64,000 nucleotides of DNA, from contig JAAWTG010000011.1 in the NCBI GenBank assembly GCA_022801925.1, positions 1-64,000 on the forward strand, written 5' to 3'. This DNA comes from Clostridia bacterium. GTDB taxonomy: Bacteria; Bacillota; Clostridia; RUG12999. This document shows, in pieces, positions 46,706 to 55,555 of the stretch. The stretch's first letter is position 1. Each line of letters begins with the position of its first letter. The notes under the pieces were generated by a model that saw only the letters and a program-made list of their open reading frames with translations, did no database searches and was not told the DNA's origin. A program made the position numbers and the translations under genes.

Positions 46706-48409
46706 ATGAATGTCACATTGCAGCAGGTGCAGGACGATGTATATGATCTTGTGCTGCGTTTTGATAAATTTGATACAGAGTTTGCGCGGGAGTTTCTGGC
46801 AGGGCGTAAAAAATATCCTGATATCGTCCGCATTCGGATGGTGAAATTTGTGGTGGCGGGCGCTCTGGCGCTCACCATTCCTTTTTCGCAGATTACGGCA
46901 AAAGGGCCGCGTTATGCCATGAGTTATCTCTATTTTGGGTCGCTTGCCGACCAGATTGAATATATTTCACTGTCGCAGGACACCTTGGCAGTGGTGTCGC
47001 CCAGTTATTTTGATATTACACAAACCGGCGCGCTTCAAATCAACACGATTCATGCGGCGTTTGTGCAAACTATGCACCAAAAAGGAATCAAGGTTGTGCC
47101 GTTTCTCAGCAACCACTGGGACAGGCAAGCGGGGGTGGCGGCGCTGAACCGCGCGGAACAATTGGCACAGCAGATTGCAGAAGCGGTGGAAACCTATGAT
47201 TTGGACGGCGTGAATGTAGATATTGAAAATGTCACGCAGGAACAGCGCGCGCAGTACACCCGATTGGTGCAGTTGCTGCGGGAGAAAATTCCGGCAAATA
47301 AAGAAGTGTCTGTTGCGGTAGCGGCGAATCCCAACGGCTGGCAAACAGGCTGGCATGGTTCCTATGACTATCGGGCGCTGGGCGAGGCGGCAGACCATCT
47401 GTTTATCATGAGTTATGATGAGCATTATCAGGGCGGACCCAGCGGACCTGTTGCCAGTCTGGATTTTGTGGAACAGTCCATTCAATATGCTTTAAAATAT
47501 GTGCCGGCGGATAAAATTGTGCTGGGGATTCCGTTTTTTGGCAGAATCTGGGCAGAAAACGGAAGCGTGACAGGGTATGGTGTATCCAATAACCGCGTAG
47601 AGGCGTGGATGAATCAATATGTCCATACCAAAACCTATGACCGTAAGGCACACAGTCCCAAGCTGGAACTGACGATACGTCCGCAGGACAAAAAGCCGGT
47701 GGTGGGCGGAAAAGAGCTGGCGGCAGGAAACTATACTATTTGGTATGAGGACAGTGATTCCATCAAAGAAAAATTAGCATTGGTGGACAAATATCAACTT
47801 AAAGGTGCAGGAAACTGGAGTGCAGGACAGGAGACGCGGGACGTTTGGGAATATTATGATCTGTGGCTGAACGGAAAATATTTTTCGGATATTTACCGGC
47901 ATTTTGCCAAAGATGATATCGTATATTCCGCCAAGATGGGAATTATGAAAGGCGTTAGCAATACGCTGTTTGAACCGGAGGGAACGCTTACGCGCGCGCA
48001 GGCGGCGGCAGTGGCAGTGCGTATGCTGCCGCAGCTCAGCACACGTGCGGTGCGCACGTTTTCTGATATTGACGGACACTGGGCGCAGGCAGAAATTGAG
48101 CAGGCGGTAGGTGCAGGGATTTTGCAGGGATATCCGGACGGGACTTTCCGCCCTGAGGAGCATATGAGTCGGGAAGAAATGGCAGTTTTGCTGGCACGCA
48201 TGATTCAGATAGACGCGGGCGGCAGTCAAAAACCGGTGTTTTCAGACGTAGCGGAAGACCGCTGGTCATATGCAGAAATCACGGCGCTTGCCGGCGCAGG
48301 AATTTTGCAGGGATATGAAGGTAGCTTCCGACCGGAGCAAGGGCTCACGCGCGGCGAAATGGCGGCGTTGGTGCGGCGGACATTGAAGCAGCAAACAGAG
48401 TGGGAATAA
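46706..48409 (+). CDS. Glycoside hydrolase family 18 enzyme with C-terminal SLH domains
   Basis: The 567-residue protein has a GH18 domain (about 65-385) with the catalytic DxxDxDxE motif in LDGVNVDIENV. Related spore-cortex enzymes (SleL/YaaH type) act as N-acetylglucosaminidases on peptidoglycan. Three SLH domains follow (about 400-560), which anchor proteins to secondary wall polymer. The N-terminus is odd: about 44 charged residues precede the hydrophobic segment VKFVVAGALALTIPF, so the start codon may lie further in or the region may be cytosolic. GGAGCGGAGG precedes the ATG at 46706. Confidence 0.9.
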   Translation: MNVTLQQVQDDVYDLVLRFDKFDTEFAREFLAGRKKYPDIVRIRMVKFVVAGALALTIPFSQITAKGPRYAMSYLYFGSLADQIEYISLSQDTLAVVSPSYFDITQTGALQINTIHAAFVQTMHQKGIKVVPFLSNHWDRQAGVAALNRAEQLAQQIAEAVETYDLDGVNVDIENVTQEQRAQYTRLVQLLREKIPANKEVSVAVAANPNGWQTGWHGSYDYRALGEAADHLFIMSYDEHYQGGPSGPVASLDFVEQSIQYALKYVPADKIVLGIPFFGRIWAENGSVTGYGVSNNRVEAWMNQYVHTKTYDRKAHSPKLELTIRPQDKKPVVGGKELAAGNYTIWYEDSDSIKEKLALVDKYQLKGAGNWSAGQETRDVWEYYDLWLNGKYFSDIYRHFAKDDIVYSAKMGIMKGVSNTLFEPEGTLTRAQAAAVAVRMLPQLSTRAVRTFSDIDGHWAQAEIEQAVGAGILQGYPDGTFRPEEHMSREEMAVLLARMIQIDAGGSQKPVFSDVAEDRWSYAEITALAGAGILQGYEGSFRPEQGLTRGEMAALVRRTLKQQTEWE

Positions 48410-48416
48410 CCATAAA

Positions 48417-48463
48417 GAACCTCAGAAATGCCGTAATTGCGTGGTTTTCTGAGGTTCATTTTT
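48417..48463 (+). terminator. Terminator after the GH18-SLH gene
   Basis: GAACCTCAGAAA (48417-48428) pairs perfectly with TTTCTGAGGTTC (48446-48457), followed by ATTTTT. Confidence 0.9.
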
Positions 48464-48503
48464 GCTTGTGGCTCTATTTTGGCTCTAAAGTACAAAATGT
48501 TTT

Positions 48504-48795
48504 TTACTTCCCGAATAAATCAGAATGAGAGCCGGTTCTTACGAGAGATAAAACAAGGATGTCTTTTTTTATCATATAAATCAGTAGCCAATCAGGTTCA
48601 ACATGACATTCTCTATGTCCTTTCTATTGTCCTGTAAGCGCATGGTCACAATACTTATCATCAAGTTTTTCACCATTGGCTATTTGTTTTATAACCTGTT
48701 GAAGCGATTTCATATTCAAATTGCGTTTTATTGCTGCTTTATAATCTTTTTTTGAATTGTGATGTGGGTTTTACTGTGTATTTTGATTTTTTCAT
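48504..48795 (-). pseudogene. Decayed YafQ-type toxin gene
   Basis: On the minus strand the sequence encodes recognisable pieces of a YafQ/RelE-type ribosome-dependent mRNA interferase: MKKSKYTVKPTSQFKK, then KDYKAAIKRNLNMKSLQQVI, DHALTG, KGHRECHVEPDWLLIYMI and LVRTGSHSDLFGK. An extra A in a run of seven (near codon 16) shifts the frame, and a TAG stop replaces the Tyr codon expected after LTG. The intact C-terminal motifs with two disabling lesions show recent decay. Its ATG overlaps the antitoxin stop (ATGA), the usual operon layout. Confidence 0.8.
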
Positions 48796-49018
48796 TTTGC
48801 AAGGTCTGCAAACATTACGTCTAAATCGGTATACCCTTTTACAGACGAGTCTGTTGCTATCCTTTCCGCTTCAAGCATAGCTGTAATTGTTTCGTTGTTA
48901 GGCTGATTCAATGAAATGTCAAAAGGTATTCTTCCTTCACGAAGTGCTTGGCGAACAAAAATGTTAAACGCAGTCGATATATTCATCCCAAGTTCGCTGA
49001 ACAAAGCGTCCGCTTTTA
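48792..49018 (-). pseudogene. 5'-truncated RelB/DinJ-type antitoxin gene
   Basis: The frame encodes KADALFSELGMNISTAFNIFVRQALREGRIPFDISLNQ and the C-terminal AMLEAERIA...GYTDLDVMFADL of DinJ-type antitoxins. The usual first 15 or so residues with the beta-strand DNA-binding part are missing: a stop codon lies just upstream of KADAL. An internal ATG at 49004 could still allow a 70-residue toxin-binding fragment. Partnered with the broken toxin, this is a dying toxin-antitoxin locus. Confidence 0.75.
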
Positions 49019-49149
49019 TTTATCAAATAATTCCAGATTGCACTTTTGTTCTATAATACATATAAAAGCCCATTACAATAAAAATAGCACATACCATGGT
49101 GCAATTTTGTGGTTATATGCCTTAAAATATATACAAGGAGGTAATAACC

Positions 49150-49377
49150 ATGAAAAAGAAAGATTTTGCATTACAGCTTGCTGCCATGCGCACGAAAAAG
49201 AATGTATCATCTCATAAAATGAGTTTAGCAATGAGGCAGAATCAACGATACATAACTCATATAGAAGCGAGAAAGTGTAGCCTGTTATTAACTCAAATTG
49301 TAACAGATTATTTTAACATAATCAAGTGTTATATACTTACATTTCGTATTTTAGACTATATATTTTTACGTATATAA
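49150..49377 (+). CDS. Degenerate XRE-type helix-turn-helix protein
   Basis: A 75-residue frame starts behind CAAGGAGGTAATAACC. Residues 1-42 (MKKKDFALQLAAMRTKKNVS..MSLAMRQNQRYITHIEAR) look like the first half of a Cro/C1 domain. The second half does not follow the family and is Ile/Leu-rich, which suggests a frame-shifted or decayed remnant. It lies between the dead toxin-antitoxin pair and an intact XRE gene, in an AT-rich patch. Confidence 0.45.
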   Translation: MKKKDFALQLAAMRTKKNVSSHKMSLAMRQNQRYITHIEARKCSLLLTQIVTDYFNIIKCYILTFRILDYIFLRI

Positions 49378-49423
49378 GGCTTATACTAATTATATAATAC
49401 TAAAATGGAATGGGAATGATACA

Positions 49424-49765
49424 ATGAAAATAAATGAGTATGATTACGAACCTATCGGCAAGAGAATAAAACAAGCTCGTTTAACAAAGAAATATACGCA
49501 AGAAATTCTAGCTGACAAAATTGGGGTGGGTACGCAACATATTTCTGATATTGAAAGAGGATTAGCCGGAATGTCTGTTGCAAGCCTTCTTGATGTTTTA
49601 ACGGTATTAGAATATGATGCTGACTATATTTTGCTTGGGAAATCAAAAACTGGTCCCAATAATCCAATTAATAAAATTATCTCGAATATGCACCAAGAAC
49701 AAAGAATGTATGCAGAAGAACTTTTAAGAGTATATGCTAAATCCTGCGGAATAGTTTTAGAGTAA
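49424..49765 (+). CDS. XRE-family transcriptional regulator
   Basis: The 113-residue protein has a complete Cro/C1 helix-turn-helix (GKRIKQARLTKKYTQEILADKIGVGTQHISDIERG, about 12-46) and a C-terminal helical extension (about 80-110), typical of clostridial mobile-element regulators. It is followed 17 bases later by an unknown gene on the same strand, with which it is probably cotranscribed. The composition is AT-rich. Confidence 0.85.
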   Translation: MKINEYDYEPIGKRIKQARLTKKYTQEILADKIGVGTQHISDIERGLAGMSVASLLDVLTVLEYDADYILLGKSKTGPNNPINKIISNMHQEQRMYAEELLRVYAKSCGIVLE

Positions 49766-49782
49766 ATAAGTGGTATGAGGGA

Positions 49783-50469
49783 ATGGGAGTATCCGTGCCT
49801 GAAGAAGTAATAGCCGCATATTCTAACACTTGTGAGATTATTGCGCAGCTTACGAACAATAAAATGGACAATTCACAAATAATATGTGCAATTTCCTATT
49901 TGGGTAAAATAATCCGCGGAGAACTACCGGAACTTGTTTCCTATATACCTCCGGAAGATATCATTCGGGTGCAAACGAAACTGATGGACAAATTGTCCCA
50001 AAATTTTATGCATTTAACATCACTCAGAAAATTAAACGATGAAGAGAAAATCTTGCTTGCGTTTTGCGTTTATCTTAAAGAATGTGAAGGTATTAAATCA
50101 CTCACGTCAGTAAATGCGGTCATGCAAAAATATGAACGCACGAAGTCAATAAAACCGGAGCTCTTTGATAACAGGGATACCATAAACGACGAAAATGCGG
50201 AAGATTATGGATATAGTCCGGACAACCCCATTAAAGCAATCACCATTGGAGACGGATATGACTTTTTAGACAGACTCACCGTAAAAGGCGCAACGGTCAC
50301 GTATAGCAGAATTGGCAGCGTTGCAGGCGAACAGCACATAGTAGACGAATACAGTGTCACTGTAAAAAGCGGAACGAACAAACCTATGTCCTATACATTG
50401 ACCCGTATTCAAATACAAATTCTACAAAGGCGCCGAAACCTTTTCTTTTGCGTTAAGTGGAAAATATAG
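49783..50469 (+). CDS. Hypothetical protein downstream of the XRE gene
   Basis: I do not recognise this 228-residue protein. Residues 1-125 are helical (EVIAAYSNTCEIIAQLTNN, QTKLMDKLSQNF, MQKYERTKS). Residues 135-205 form an acidic beta-type region with GDGYDFLDRLTVKGATVTYSRIG. The last 20 residues are basic and unlike the rest; the codons there suggest a small frameshift near 50400. It shares AT-rich composition and strand with the XRE gene. Confidence 0.55.
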   Translation: MGVSVPEEVIAAYSNTCEIIAQLTNNKMDNSQIICAISYLGKIIRGELPELVSYIPPEDIIRVQTKLMDKLSQNFMHLTSLRKLNDEEKILLAFCVYLKECEGIKSLTSVNAVMQKYERTKSIKPELFDNRDTINDENAEDYGYSPDNPIKAITIGDGYDFLDRLTVKGATVTYSRIGSVAGEQHIVDEYSVTVKSGTNKPMSYTLTRIQIQILQRRRNLFFCVKWKI

Positions 50470-50543
50470 TATTAGGCAAAGGAATCTTTTTCCTGCGTCG
50501 CACAAAATTTGAAGCAGAGATATAAAATCATTCAAGAAAAAAA

Positions 50544-50582
50544 GAGCTACAGACCTTTTTTGGTCTGTAGCTCCTGTGTTTT
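50544..50582 (-). terminator. Terminator of rny
   Basis: GAGCTACAGACC (50544-50555) pairs perfectly with GGTCTGTAGCTC (50562-50573). On the minus strand a run of seven T follows the stem, about 85 bases past the rny stop. On the + strand it is followed by CTGTGTTTTTT, so it can also end the gene at 50469. Confidence 0.9.
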
Positions 50583-50657
50583 TTACATATTGTTTGCCGA
50601 TAAACAGCTTATCGTTTACTGAAATGCAAAAGGCTGTTTATCCGTTTTGGATAAAAT

Positions 50658-52211
50658 TTATTTTGCATATTCAATCGCACGTACTTCGCGAATTACATGC
50701 ACTTTAATTTGACCCGGATATTCCATTTCCTGCTCAATTTTCTTCACAATGTCTTTTGCCAGCAGAATGATGGTTTCATCATTCACATCATCAGGTTTCA
50801 CCATAATACGCACTTCGCGTCCCGCCTGAATCGCAAACGATTTTTCAACGCCGTCAAAACTGGTCGCAATTTCTTCCAATTTTTGCAGACGTTTGATATA
50901 GGTTTCCAGATTTTCGCGTCTGGCGCCCGGACGCGCTGCGGATATAGCGTCCGCTGTCTGCACAATGCAAGCAATCAGCGTTGTCGGTTCAACATCGCCG
51001 TGGTGCGCCATGATAGCATGAATCACGTCGTTACCTTCACGGTATTTACGCGCAATGTTCGCACCGATATCAACATGGGAACCTTCCTGTTCGTGGTCTA
51101 CGGCTTTACCGATATCATGCAGCAGACCGGCGCGTTTCGCCATGGCAATATCCACGCCAAGTTCTCCTGCCATCACGCCGGAAAGCTGTGCCACTTCAAT
51201 GCTGTGCATAAGCACATTTTGTCCATAACTTGTCCGGTATTTGAGTTTCCCAAGCAGTTTAATAATTTCAGGATGCAGCCCATGAACGCCTGTTTCAAAG
51301 GAAGCGCGTTCACCCTCTTGCTTAATGGTGTTTTCCACTTCGCGGCGGGCTTTTTCCACGGTTTCTTCAATTCTGGCAGGATGGATACGTCCGTCCTGAA
51401 TCAGTTTTTCCAGTGCAATTCTGGCAATTTCGCGGCGAATCGGGTCAAAACCGGACAGCACCACAGCTTCCGGTGTATCATCAATAATGAGGTCAATACC
51501 CGTCAGCGTTTCCAGCGTACGGATGTTACGACCTTCACGACCGATAATACGACCTTTCATTTCATCGCTTGGCAGCGATACTACCGATACCGTTGTTTCT
51601 GCAACATGGTCGGCGGCACATTTTTGAATCGCCATACCAATAATCATGCGGGCGCGTTTTTCCGCTTCGTCTTTGGCTTCCGTTTCAATCGCTTTCACCA
51701 ATTTTGCAGCGTCATAGCGCGCTTCTGTTTCAATGTTGCGAATGAGATAGTCTTTTGCTTCTTCCACACTGAGTCCGGAAATTTTCTCTAATTGTTCCAG
51801 CTGGCGTTTTTGAATTTGCGCCACATCTTCCTGCATTTGTTCCAGTTCTTTGTTTTTCTTTGTCAACACTTCGTCCTTTTTTTCAAGGGCGTCCATTTTT
51901 TTGTCCAGGCTTTCTTCTTTTTGCTGAAGGCGCCTTTCCTGTCTGGTCATTTCATTACGCCGGTCACGGATTTCCCGTTCCATTTCATGGCGGTTTTTCT
52001 GAATTTCTTCTTTCGCCTCAACCAATGCCACTTTTTTAGAAGAGGCTGCTTCTTTTTTTGCGTCATCTATAATTTTAGTAGCTTGTACTTCGGCGGAACC
52101 TGTGATTTTTTCCGAAATATTTTTCCGATAGGCAATTCCCAGAAAAAATGTCGCGGCTCCGACGCCAACTACTGCAATAACAGCAACGATAATAATAGGC
52201 AAAAAATCCAT
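50658..52211 (-). CDS. rny: Ribonuclease Y
   Basis: RNase Y is the membrane-anchored endonuclease that starts mRNA decay in many Gram-positives. The 517-residue protein has an N-terminal transmembrane helix (about 4-27), a long charged coiled coil (about 40-195), a KH domain with the [15 protein letters not shown] motif and an HD domain with [12 protein letters not shown] that carries the metal-binding His-Asp. I chose the ATG at 52211, after GGGAGG, which places the membrane helix at the N-terminus; an upstream in-frame start would add an unrelated basic tail. Its promoter is at 52472-52500. Confidence 0.96.
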   Translation of the reverse strand: MDFLPIIIVAVIAVVGVGAATFFLGIAYRKNISEKITGSAEVQATKIIDDAKKEAASSKKVALVEAKEEIQKNRHEMEREIRDRRNEMTRQERRLQQKEESLDKKMDALEKKDEVLTKKNKELEQMQEDVAQIQKRQLEQLEKISGLSVEEAKDYLIRNIETEARYDAAKLVKAIETEAKDEAEKRARMIIGMAIQKCAADHVAETTVSVVSLPSDEMKGRIIGREGRNIRTLETLTGIDLIIDDTPEAVVLSGFDPIRREIARIALEKLIQDGRIHPARIEETVEKARREVENTIKQEGERASFETGVHGLHPEIIKLLGKLKYRTSYGQNVLMHSIEVAQLSGVMAGELGVDIAMAKRAGLLHDIGKAVDHEQEGSHVDIGANIARKYREGNDVIHAIMAHHGDVEPTTLIACIVQTADAISAARPGARRENLETYIKRLQKLEEIATSFDGVEKSFAIQAGREVRIMVKPDDVNDETIILLAKDIVKKIEQEMEYPGQIKVHVIREVRAIEYAK

Positions 52212-52471
52212 TCTTGACCAACACCTCCCTTTCCTATTCATTCTGCGCAAAAGCGCAGTCATCCCAAAATAAAAATATTCTTGTGCGCTGTGCCCGCCGC
52301 CCGCCTTGCCAAACCATGCAGGATAGGGCTGTGCGTCCGAAATTTGTTTCGGAAACAGGCGCAGCAGTATATAGGGTTTCAGCGAATTTCATAGATGATT
52401 GAAAATCCAACAAAACGTAATAATTTCCAGAGATTTCCAATGTTTTGAAAACGCAACTTATACACTATTTT

Positions 52472-52500
52472 ATTTTATACGAAAGGGAGGTTGATGTCAA
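52472..52500 (-). promoter_or_regulatory. Promoter of rny with a long leader
   Basis: On the minus strand TTGACA (52495-52500) and TAAAAT (52472-52477) are 17 bp apart. The leader to the start codon is about 255 nt and has no gene; it contains a TGCGC-AAAA-GCGCA hairpin at 52247. The part from 52501 to 52636 shows no feature I can name. Confidence 0.7.
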
Positions 52501-52636
52501 GAGAATTACATAAAAAAATATGATTTTCGCGCAGTAAAAAGCTGGTTAAATTTTAGACGAACGAAAGGCGTACTGCTGTGCGCCCTGTGATTCCCCGCGT
52601 TCCGGTCTTCAGCAGCGCTGTTTTGCAGGGGGGCGT

Positions 52637-53440
52637 CTAGTCAAGCGGCAGCGCGCTTAAAATACTGTCTTTTATCTCTTCCACCTTGCCAAAATCCATA
52701 TGCGGCACATAACAAGTTTCCAGTAAATCGTGTGTCGCCTTTGCTTTACGGATGGTTTGGACGCTGGTATCCAGAAGCTGCCGGAGCAACGCGTTATTTT
52801 GTGTGACTGTCGCCGCGATATCCTCCGGCAGAGAGAGTTCCATCGGGAGAGAAACTGCGCCCTGCGGCAGTGGAAATTGGTTTACCGTGTCATGTGTGGC
52901 GAACAGCAAAGACAGCGCCGGAATATACAGATGGTCAATTTGCGTGTCGGGATTCAGCGGACTGTAAAACGCTTCCACATCATATCCTTTGGCGAGATAT
53001 TCCTTGCACAGCGTTTGCAGAATTTCAGCGGTAACGAAGCCGTCCCCTTCCAGAACACAGGTTGTTGCGCCTGCAAACGAGGGAACATGACATAGAATAC
53101 CGGCCGGTGTGATGGCAGTTAAAAACAGTTTGCGCAGGAATCCCTCACTGCGTCCGGTCGGCGCTAATGGTTTGATATAGGTTTCCACAAGTTGATGCAG
53201 CGTTTTTTGTGCTACCGGTTTGGCGTAAGGGGCGCTGCATACGGCAGTGTCCAGATATATCTGTGCCGCCGCCGCTAAATAACGGTAAGCGGAGGCAAAA
53301 TAGCCGCCGATTTGGCGGTTGTAGTGAATAATATCATGTTTGTGCGGCACAATATCCTCTTTCCGCCAACAATCGCCCAGATGGATAATGGTATCCACTG
53401 CGCCCGGTGTTTGGGGGTCAACTACATGGGGAAAGGTACC
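52637..53440 (-). pseudogene. C-terminal part of an interrupted P-loop ATPase gene
   Basis: This is the 3' portion (266 codons from the core, including the stop) of a PRK06851-like ATPase gene whose 5' portion is at 56841-57104. It begins mid-domain at FPHVVDPQTPGAVDTIIHLGDCW and contains a second nucleotide-binding-like region ending SILSALPLD. There is no start codon or ribosome site of its own: the reading frame upstream comes from inside the inserted element and looks random. Joining at the GTACC core gives ...VDGT-FPHVVDP..., in frame and as expected for this family. Confidence 0.85.
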
Positions 53441-53460
53441 CCTCCACAAACAGGAGGAGT
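53415..53460. other. Left recombination junction (att site) of the 3.4-kb element
   Basis: The core GTACC (53436-53440) marks where ATPase-coding sequence (left) meets element sequence (right). The element-side arm, read on the minus strand, is CCTGTTTGTGGAGGGGTAC. It mirrors the arm at the right junction (CCAGCCTGTGGTGACGTAC). Both have CC, four bases, then TGTGG, at equal distance from the central TA, as expected for the two halves of a serine-recombinase attP site. Confidence 0.75.
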
Positions 53461-53515
53461 AAACTACAAAAAAAGATTGATTCCCGCAATGCCTTGTGAT
53501 ATAATTATAACACGA

Positions 53516-53731
53516 GGGGGACTTATTCCGGCTCATTTTATTCGCCGTCATACCGTCCCCCTCGTGGACACCCCCGTGCAGCCGCGTTCGCTCATGCCAC
53601 GTTCCTACCGAAACGCTCGCGGCTGTAAGGTATGAAATCTTCGGCACGTGTCCGAAGATTTCATGAAACTGAAAGTGCCTACGCCTCGCCGCGCATAAAA
53701 CACGCGGGTCGATGGAGAAGCACGAAATGAC
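53516..53731 (+). repeat. Dispersed structured element, copy 3 (long form), upstream of trpB
   Basis: This copy has the same hairpin order as that at 20880-21161. H1 is GGGGGAC (53516-53522)/GTCCCCC (53555-53561), with the same 32-nt loop length. H2 is CAGCCGCG/CGCGGCTG (53579-53586/53618-53625). H3 is ATGAAATCTTCGG (53632-53644)/CCGAAGATTTCAT (53652-53664). The core stem GTGC (53675-53678)/GCAC (53720-53723) encloses CCGCG/CGCGG (53689-53693/53703-53707) with loop CATAAAACA, then GCACGAAAT. It ends about 60 bases before the trpB start. Paired bases differ from copy 2 but remain paired. Confidence 0.75.
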
Positions 53732-53793
53732 ATCAATTGAGAACAATGAATATAACCCGCCGGAAGCGGTGGGAAACATAGGAGGAATTCCAA

Positions 53794-55011
53794 ATGGATT
53801 TTAGAAATTATACCAAAGAATATCCGTCGGAGGACGGGCGCTTCGGCGCGTATGGCGGCTGCTACTTGCCGGAGGAATTGGTGCCGGCATTTGAAGAAAT
53901 TAACGAAGCCTATCAGACCATTTGCCGTTCTGCACAGTTCATCAATGAGCTGCGTCGTATCCGCAGAGAGTTTCAGGGACGACCCACGCCGGTATATCAC
54001 TGTGAACGGTTGAGCCGTAAACTGGGAACCTGTCAGATTTATTTGAAACGGGAGGATTTGAACCACACCGGAGCGCATAAATTGAATCACTGCATGGGAG
54101 AAGGGCTGTTGGCGAAATTTATGGGCAAAAAACGCTTGATTGCGGAAACGGGCGCAGGGCAGCACGGTGTTGCGCTGGCAACAGCAGCGGCGTTTTTTGG
54201 TTTGGAATGTGAGATTCATATGGGTGAAGTGGATATTGCCAAACAAGCGCCCAATGTGACGCGCATGAAAATATTGGGCGCAAAAGTTGTGCCTGTGACG
54301 CATGGACTGAAAACATTGAAAGAGGCGGTGGATTCAGCGTTTGAATCCTATGCGCGTAATTATAAAGATTCCATTTACTGTATTGGTTCCGCATTGGGAC
54401 CGCATCCGTTTCCGCTGATGGTGCGTGATTTCCAAATGGTGATTGGAGAGGAAGCACGCGAGCAGTTTTTGAACATGACAGGAATTTTGCCGGATGTCGT
54501 TTGTGCATGTGTAGGTGGCGGAAGTAATTCCATTGGGATGTTCCTGCCATTTTTAAACGACCCTGTGAAAATTGTCGGCGTGGAACCGCTGGGGCGCGGC
54601 GCCAAAGACGGCGACCACGCGGCGAGTATGTCCTATGGAAAACGCGGTATCATGCACGGATTTGAAAGTTATATGTTGCAAGACAAAGAAGGGCAGCCCC
54701 TACCGGTCTATTCCATTGCCAGTGGTCTGGACTATCCGTCGGTGGGACCGGAACATGCATTTTTGCATGATGCAGGACGTGTAGAATATGAATCTGTGAC
54801 GGATGAAGAAGCGGTTGACGCATTCTTTAAATTATCACGTTATGAAGGTATTATTCCGGCACTCGAAAGTTCTCATGCCATTGCCTATGCCATTAAAATG
54901 GCGAAGCAAAGCAACGCAAAATCCATTTTGGTCAACTGTAGCGGTCGTGGCGACAAAGATGTGGACTATGTGGTTGAAAAATATGGATACGGCGAGGAAT
55001 ATCAGTTCTAA
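53794..55011 (+). CDS. trpB: Tryptophan synthase beta chain, stand-alone copy in the mobile element
   Basis: TrpB joins indole and L-serine to tryptophan using pyridoxal phosphate. The 405-residue protein has family length. The PLP lysine is in HTGAHKLNH, the catalytic Glu in [11 protein letters not shown], the phosphate loop is [10 protein letters not shown], and the [13 protein letters not shown] and NCSGRGDKD segments are present. Residue pattern and length fit TrpB1. No trpA or other tryptophan genes are near, so it would depend on free indole or on a TrpA encoded elsewhere. AGGAGG precedes the ATG. It has its own terminator and a structured leader. Confidence 0.95.
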   Translation: MDFRNYTKEYPSEDGRFGAYGGCYLPEELVPAFEEINEAYQTICRSAQFINELRRIRREFQGRPTPVYHCERLSRKLGTCQIYLKREDLNHTGAHKLNHCMGEGLLAKFMGKKRLIAETGAGQHGVALATAAAFFGLECEIHMGEVDIAKQAPNVTRMKILGAKVVPVTHGLKTLKEAVDSAFESYARNYKDSIYCIGSALGPHPFPLMVRDFQMVIGEEAREQFLNMTGILPDVVCACVGGGSNSIGMFLPFLNDPVKIVGVEPLGRGAKDGDHAASMSYGKRGIMHGFESYMLQDKEGQPLPVYSIASGLDYPSVGPEHAFLHDAGRVEYESVTDEEAVDAFFKLSRYEGIIPALESSHAIAYAIKMAKQSNAKSILVNCSGRGDKDVDYVVEKYGYGEEYQF

Positions 55012-55109
55012 ATATAAGGAAATGAATACTTTGGGAATCTGTCTATCGTATATCTAGATGGGTTCTTCAAACTGGAGTCCAGAGGGGGGGAACACCTTCC
55101 ATAAAATAT

Positions 55110-55160
55110 GCGAAAAGTCAGGACATACCCTCTGGGGCACGCGTGTGCCTGACTTTTTGC
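55110..55160 (+). terminator. Terminator after trpB
   Basis: GCGAAAAGTCAGG (55110-55122) pairs with CCTGACTTTTTGC (55148-55160), with one mismatch. The T run lies within the right arm. It follows the trpB stop by about 100 bases. Confidence 0.7.
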
Positions 55161-55166
55161 ACCTTG

Positions 55167-55336
55167 CGGGACGCGCCTCCCGCAGGAGGTGGTTCGGAGC
55201 AGTATCCCTGCGACGAACTTCCAACGCATGAAATGAGGGTTTTATGCTTTCCTTACGTCCCGTTCTAGGGGAGCCCATCGTGTGCCCGGAGGGTGCGAGG
55301 GGGACATGAGACTGCTTTACAGGCTCTGAAGTCCCC
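55167..55336 (+). ncRNA. Candidate structured RNA between trpB and the recombinase
   Basis: A closing stem CGGGACG (55167-55173)/CGTCCCG (55256-55262) encloses three hairpins. These are CCTCC/GGAGG (55176-55180/55185-55189), GTTCG/CGAAC (55192-55196/55214-55218) with GCAG/CTGC inside, and GCAT.AAA/TTTATGC (55226-55247). The result is a four-way junction of 96 nt. A separate hairpin GGGGGAC (55299-55305)/GTCCCC (55331-55336) follows. There is no open frame. It does not match tmRNA, SRP RNA, RNase P or group II intron domain V that I can recognise. It may be a leader of the recombinase gene or an independent RNA. Confidence 0.5.
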
Positions 55337-55405
55337 TTCGTGATAGCTTGGTGTCATATCCCTTTCTCGTTGCCGCATAAAATGGTACAAAGGGGGGCGG
55401 CAAAG

Positions 55406-55555
55406 ATGAAACGGGAATTTGTGGTGCATGAAATTTATATCAATCAACAAGCGGACAGAAAAAAGGCGGCGTTAGAACTTTGGCGCAGAGCAAATGCGGC
55501 TGTGCAGCGCGGGGAGGGAAGCGTACCATGCGATGTGCCATTTATTGCAGACTGA
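55406..55555 (+). CDS. Small protein overlapping the recombinase gene
   Basis: A 49-residue charged protein (starting MKREFVVHEIYINQQADRKK) starts at 55406 with AAGGGGGGCGG upstream, a good ribosome site. Its last 28 bases overlap the recombinase gene in another frame, so the two are translationally linked. Small basic proteins coded next to large serine recombinases can act as directionality factors that switch the enzyme to excision; that role is only a suggestion here. Confidence 0.6.
   Translation: MKREFVVHEIYINQQADRKKAALELWRRANAAVQRGEGSVPCDVPFIAD

Noticed and set aside
53441-53779. N-terminal 110 or so codons of the minus-strand frame leading into the ATPase C-terminal part
   Set aside because: They come from inside the inserted element across the structured repeat, have no ribosome site and no resemblance to the ATPase family.
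55160-55400. tmRNA, SRP RNA, RNase P RNA or group II intron fragment
   Set aside because: None of their conserved cores is present on either strand.
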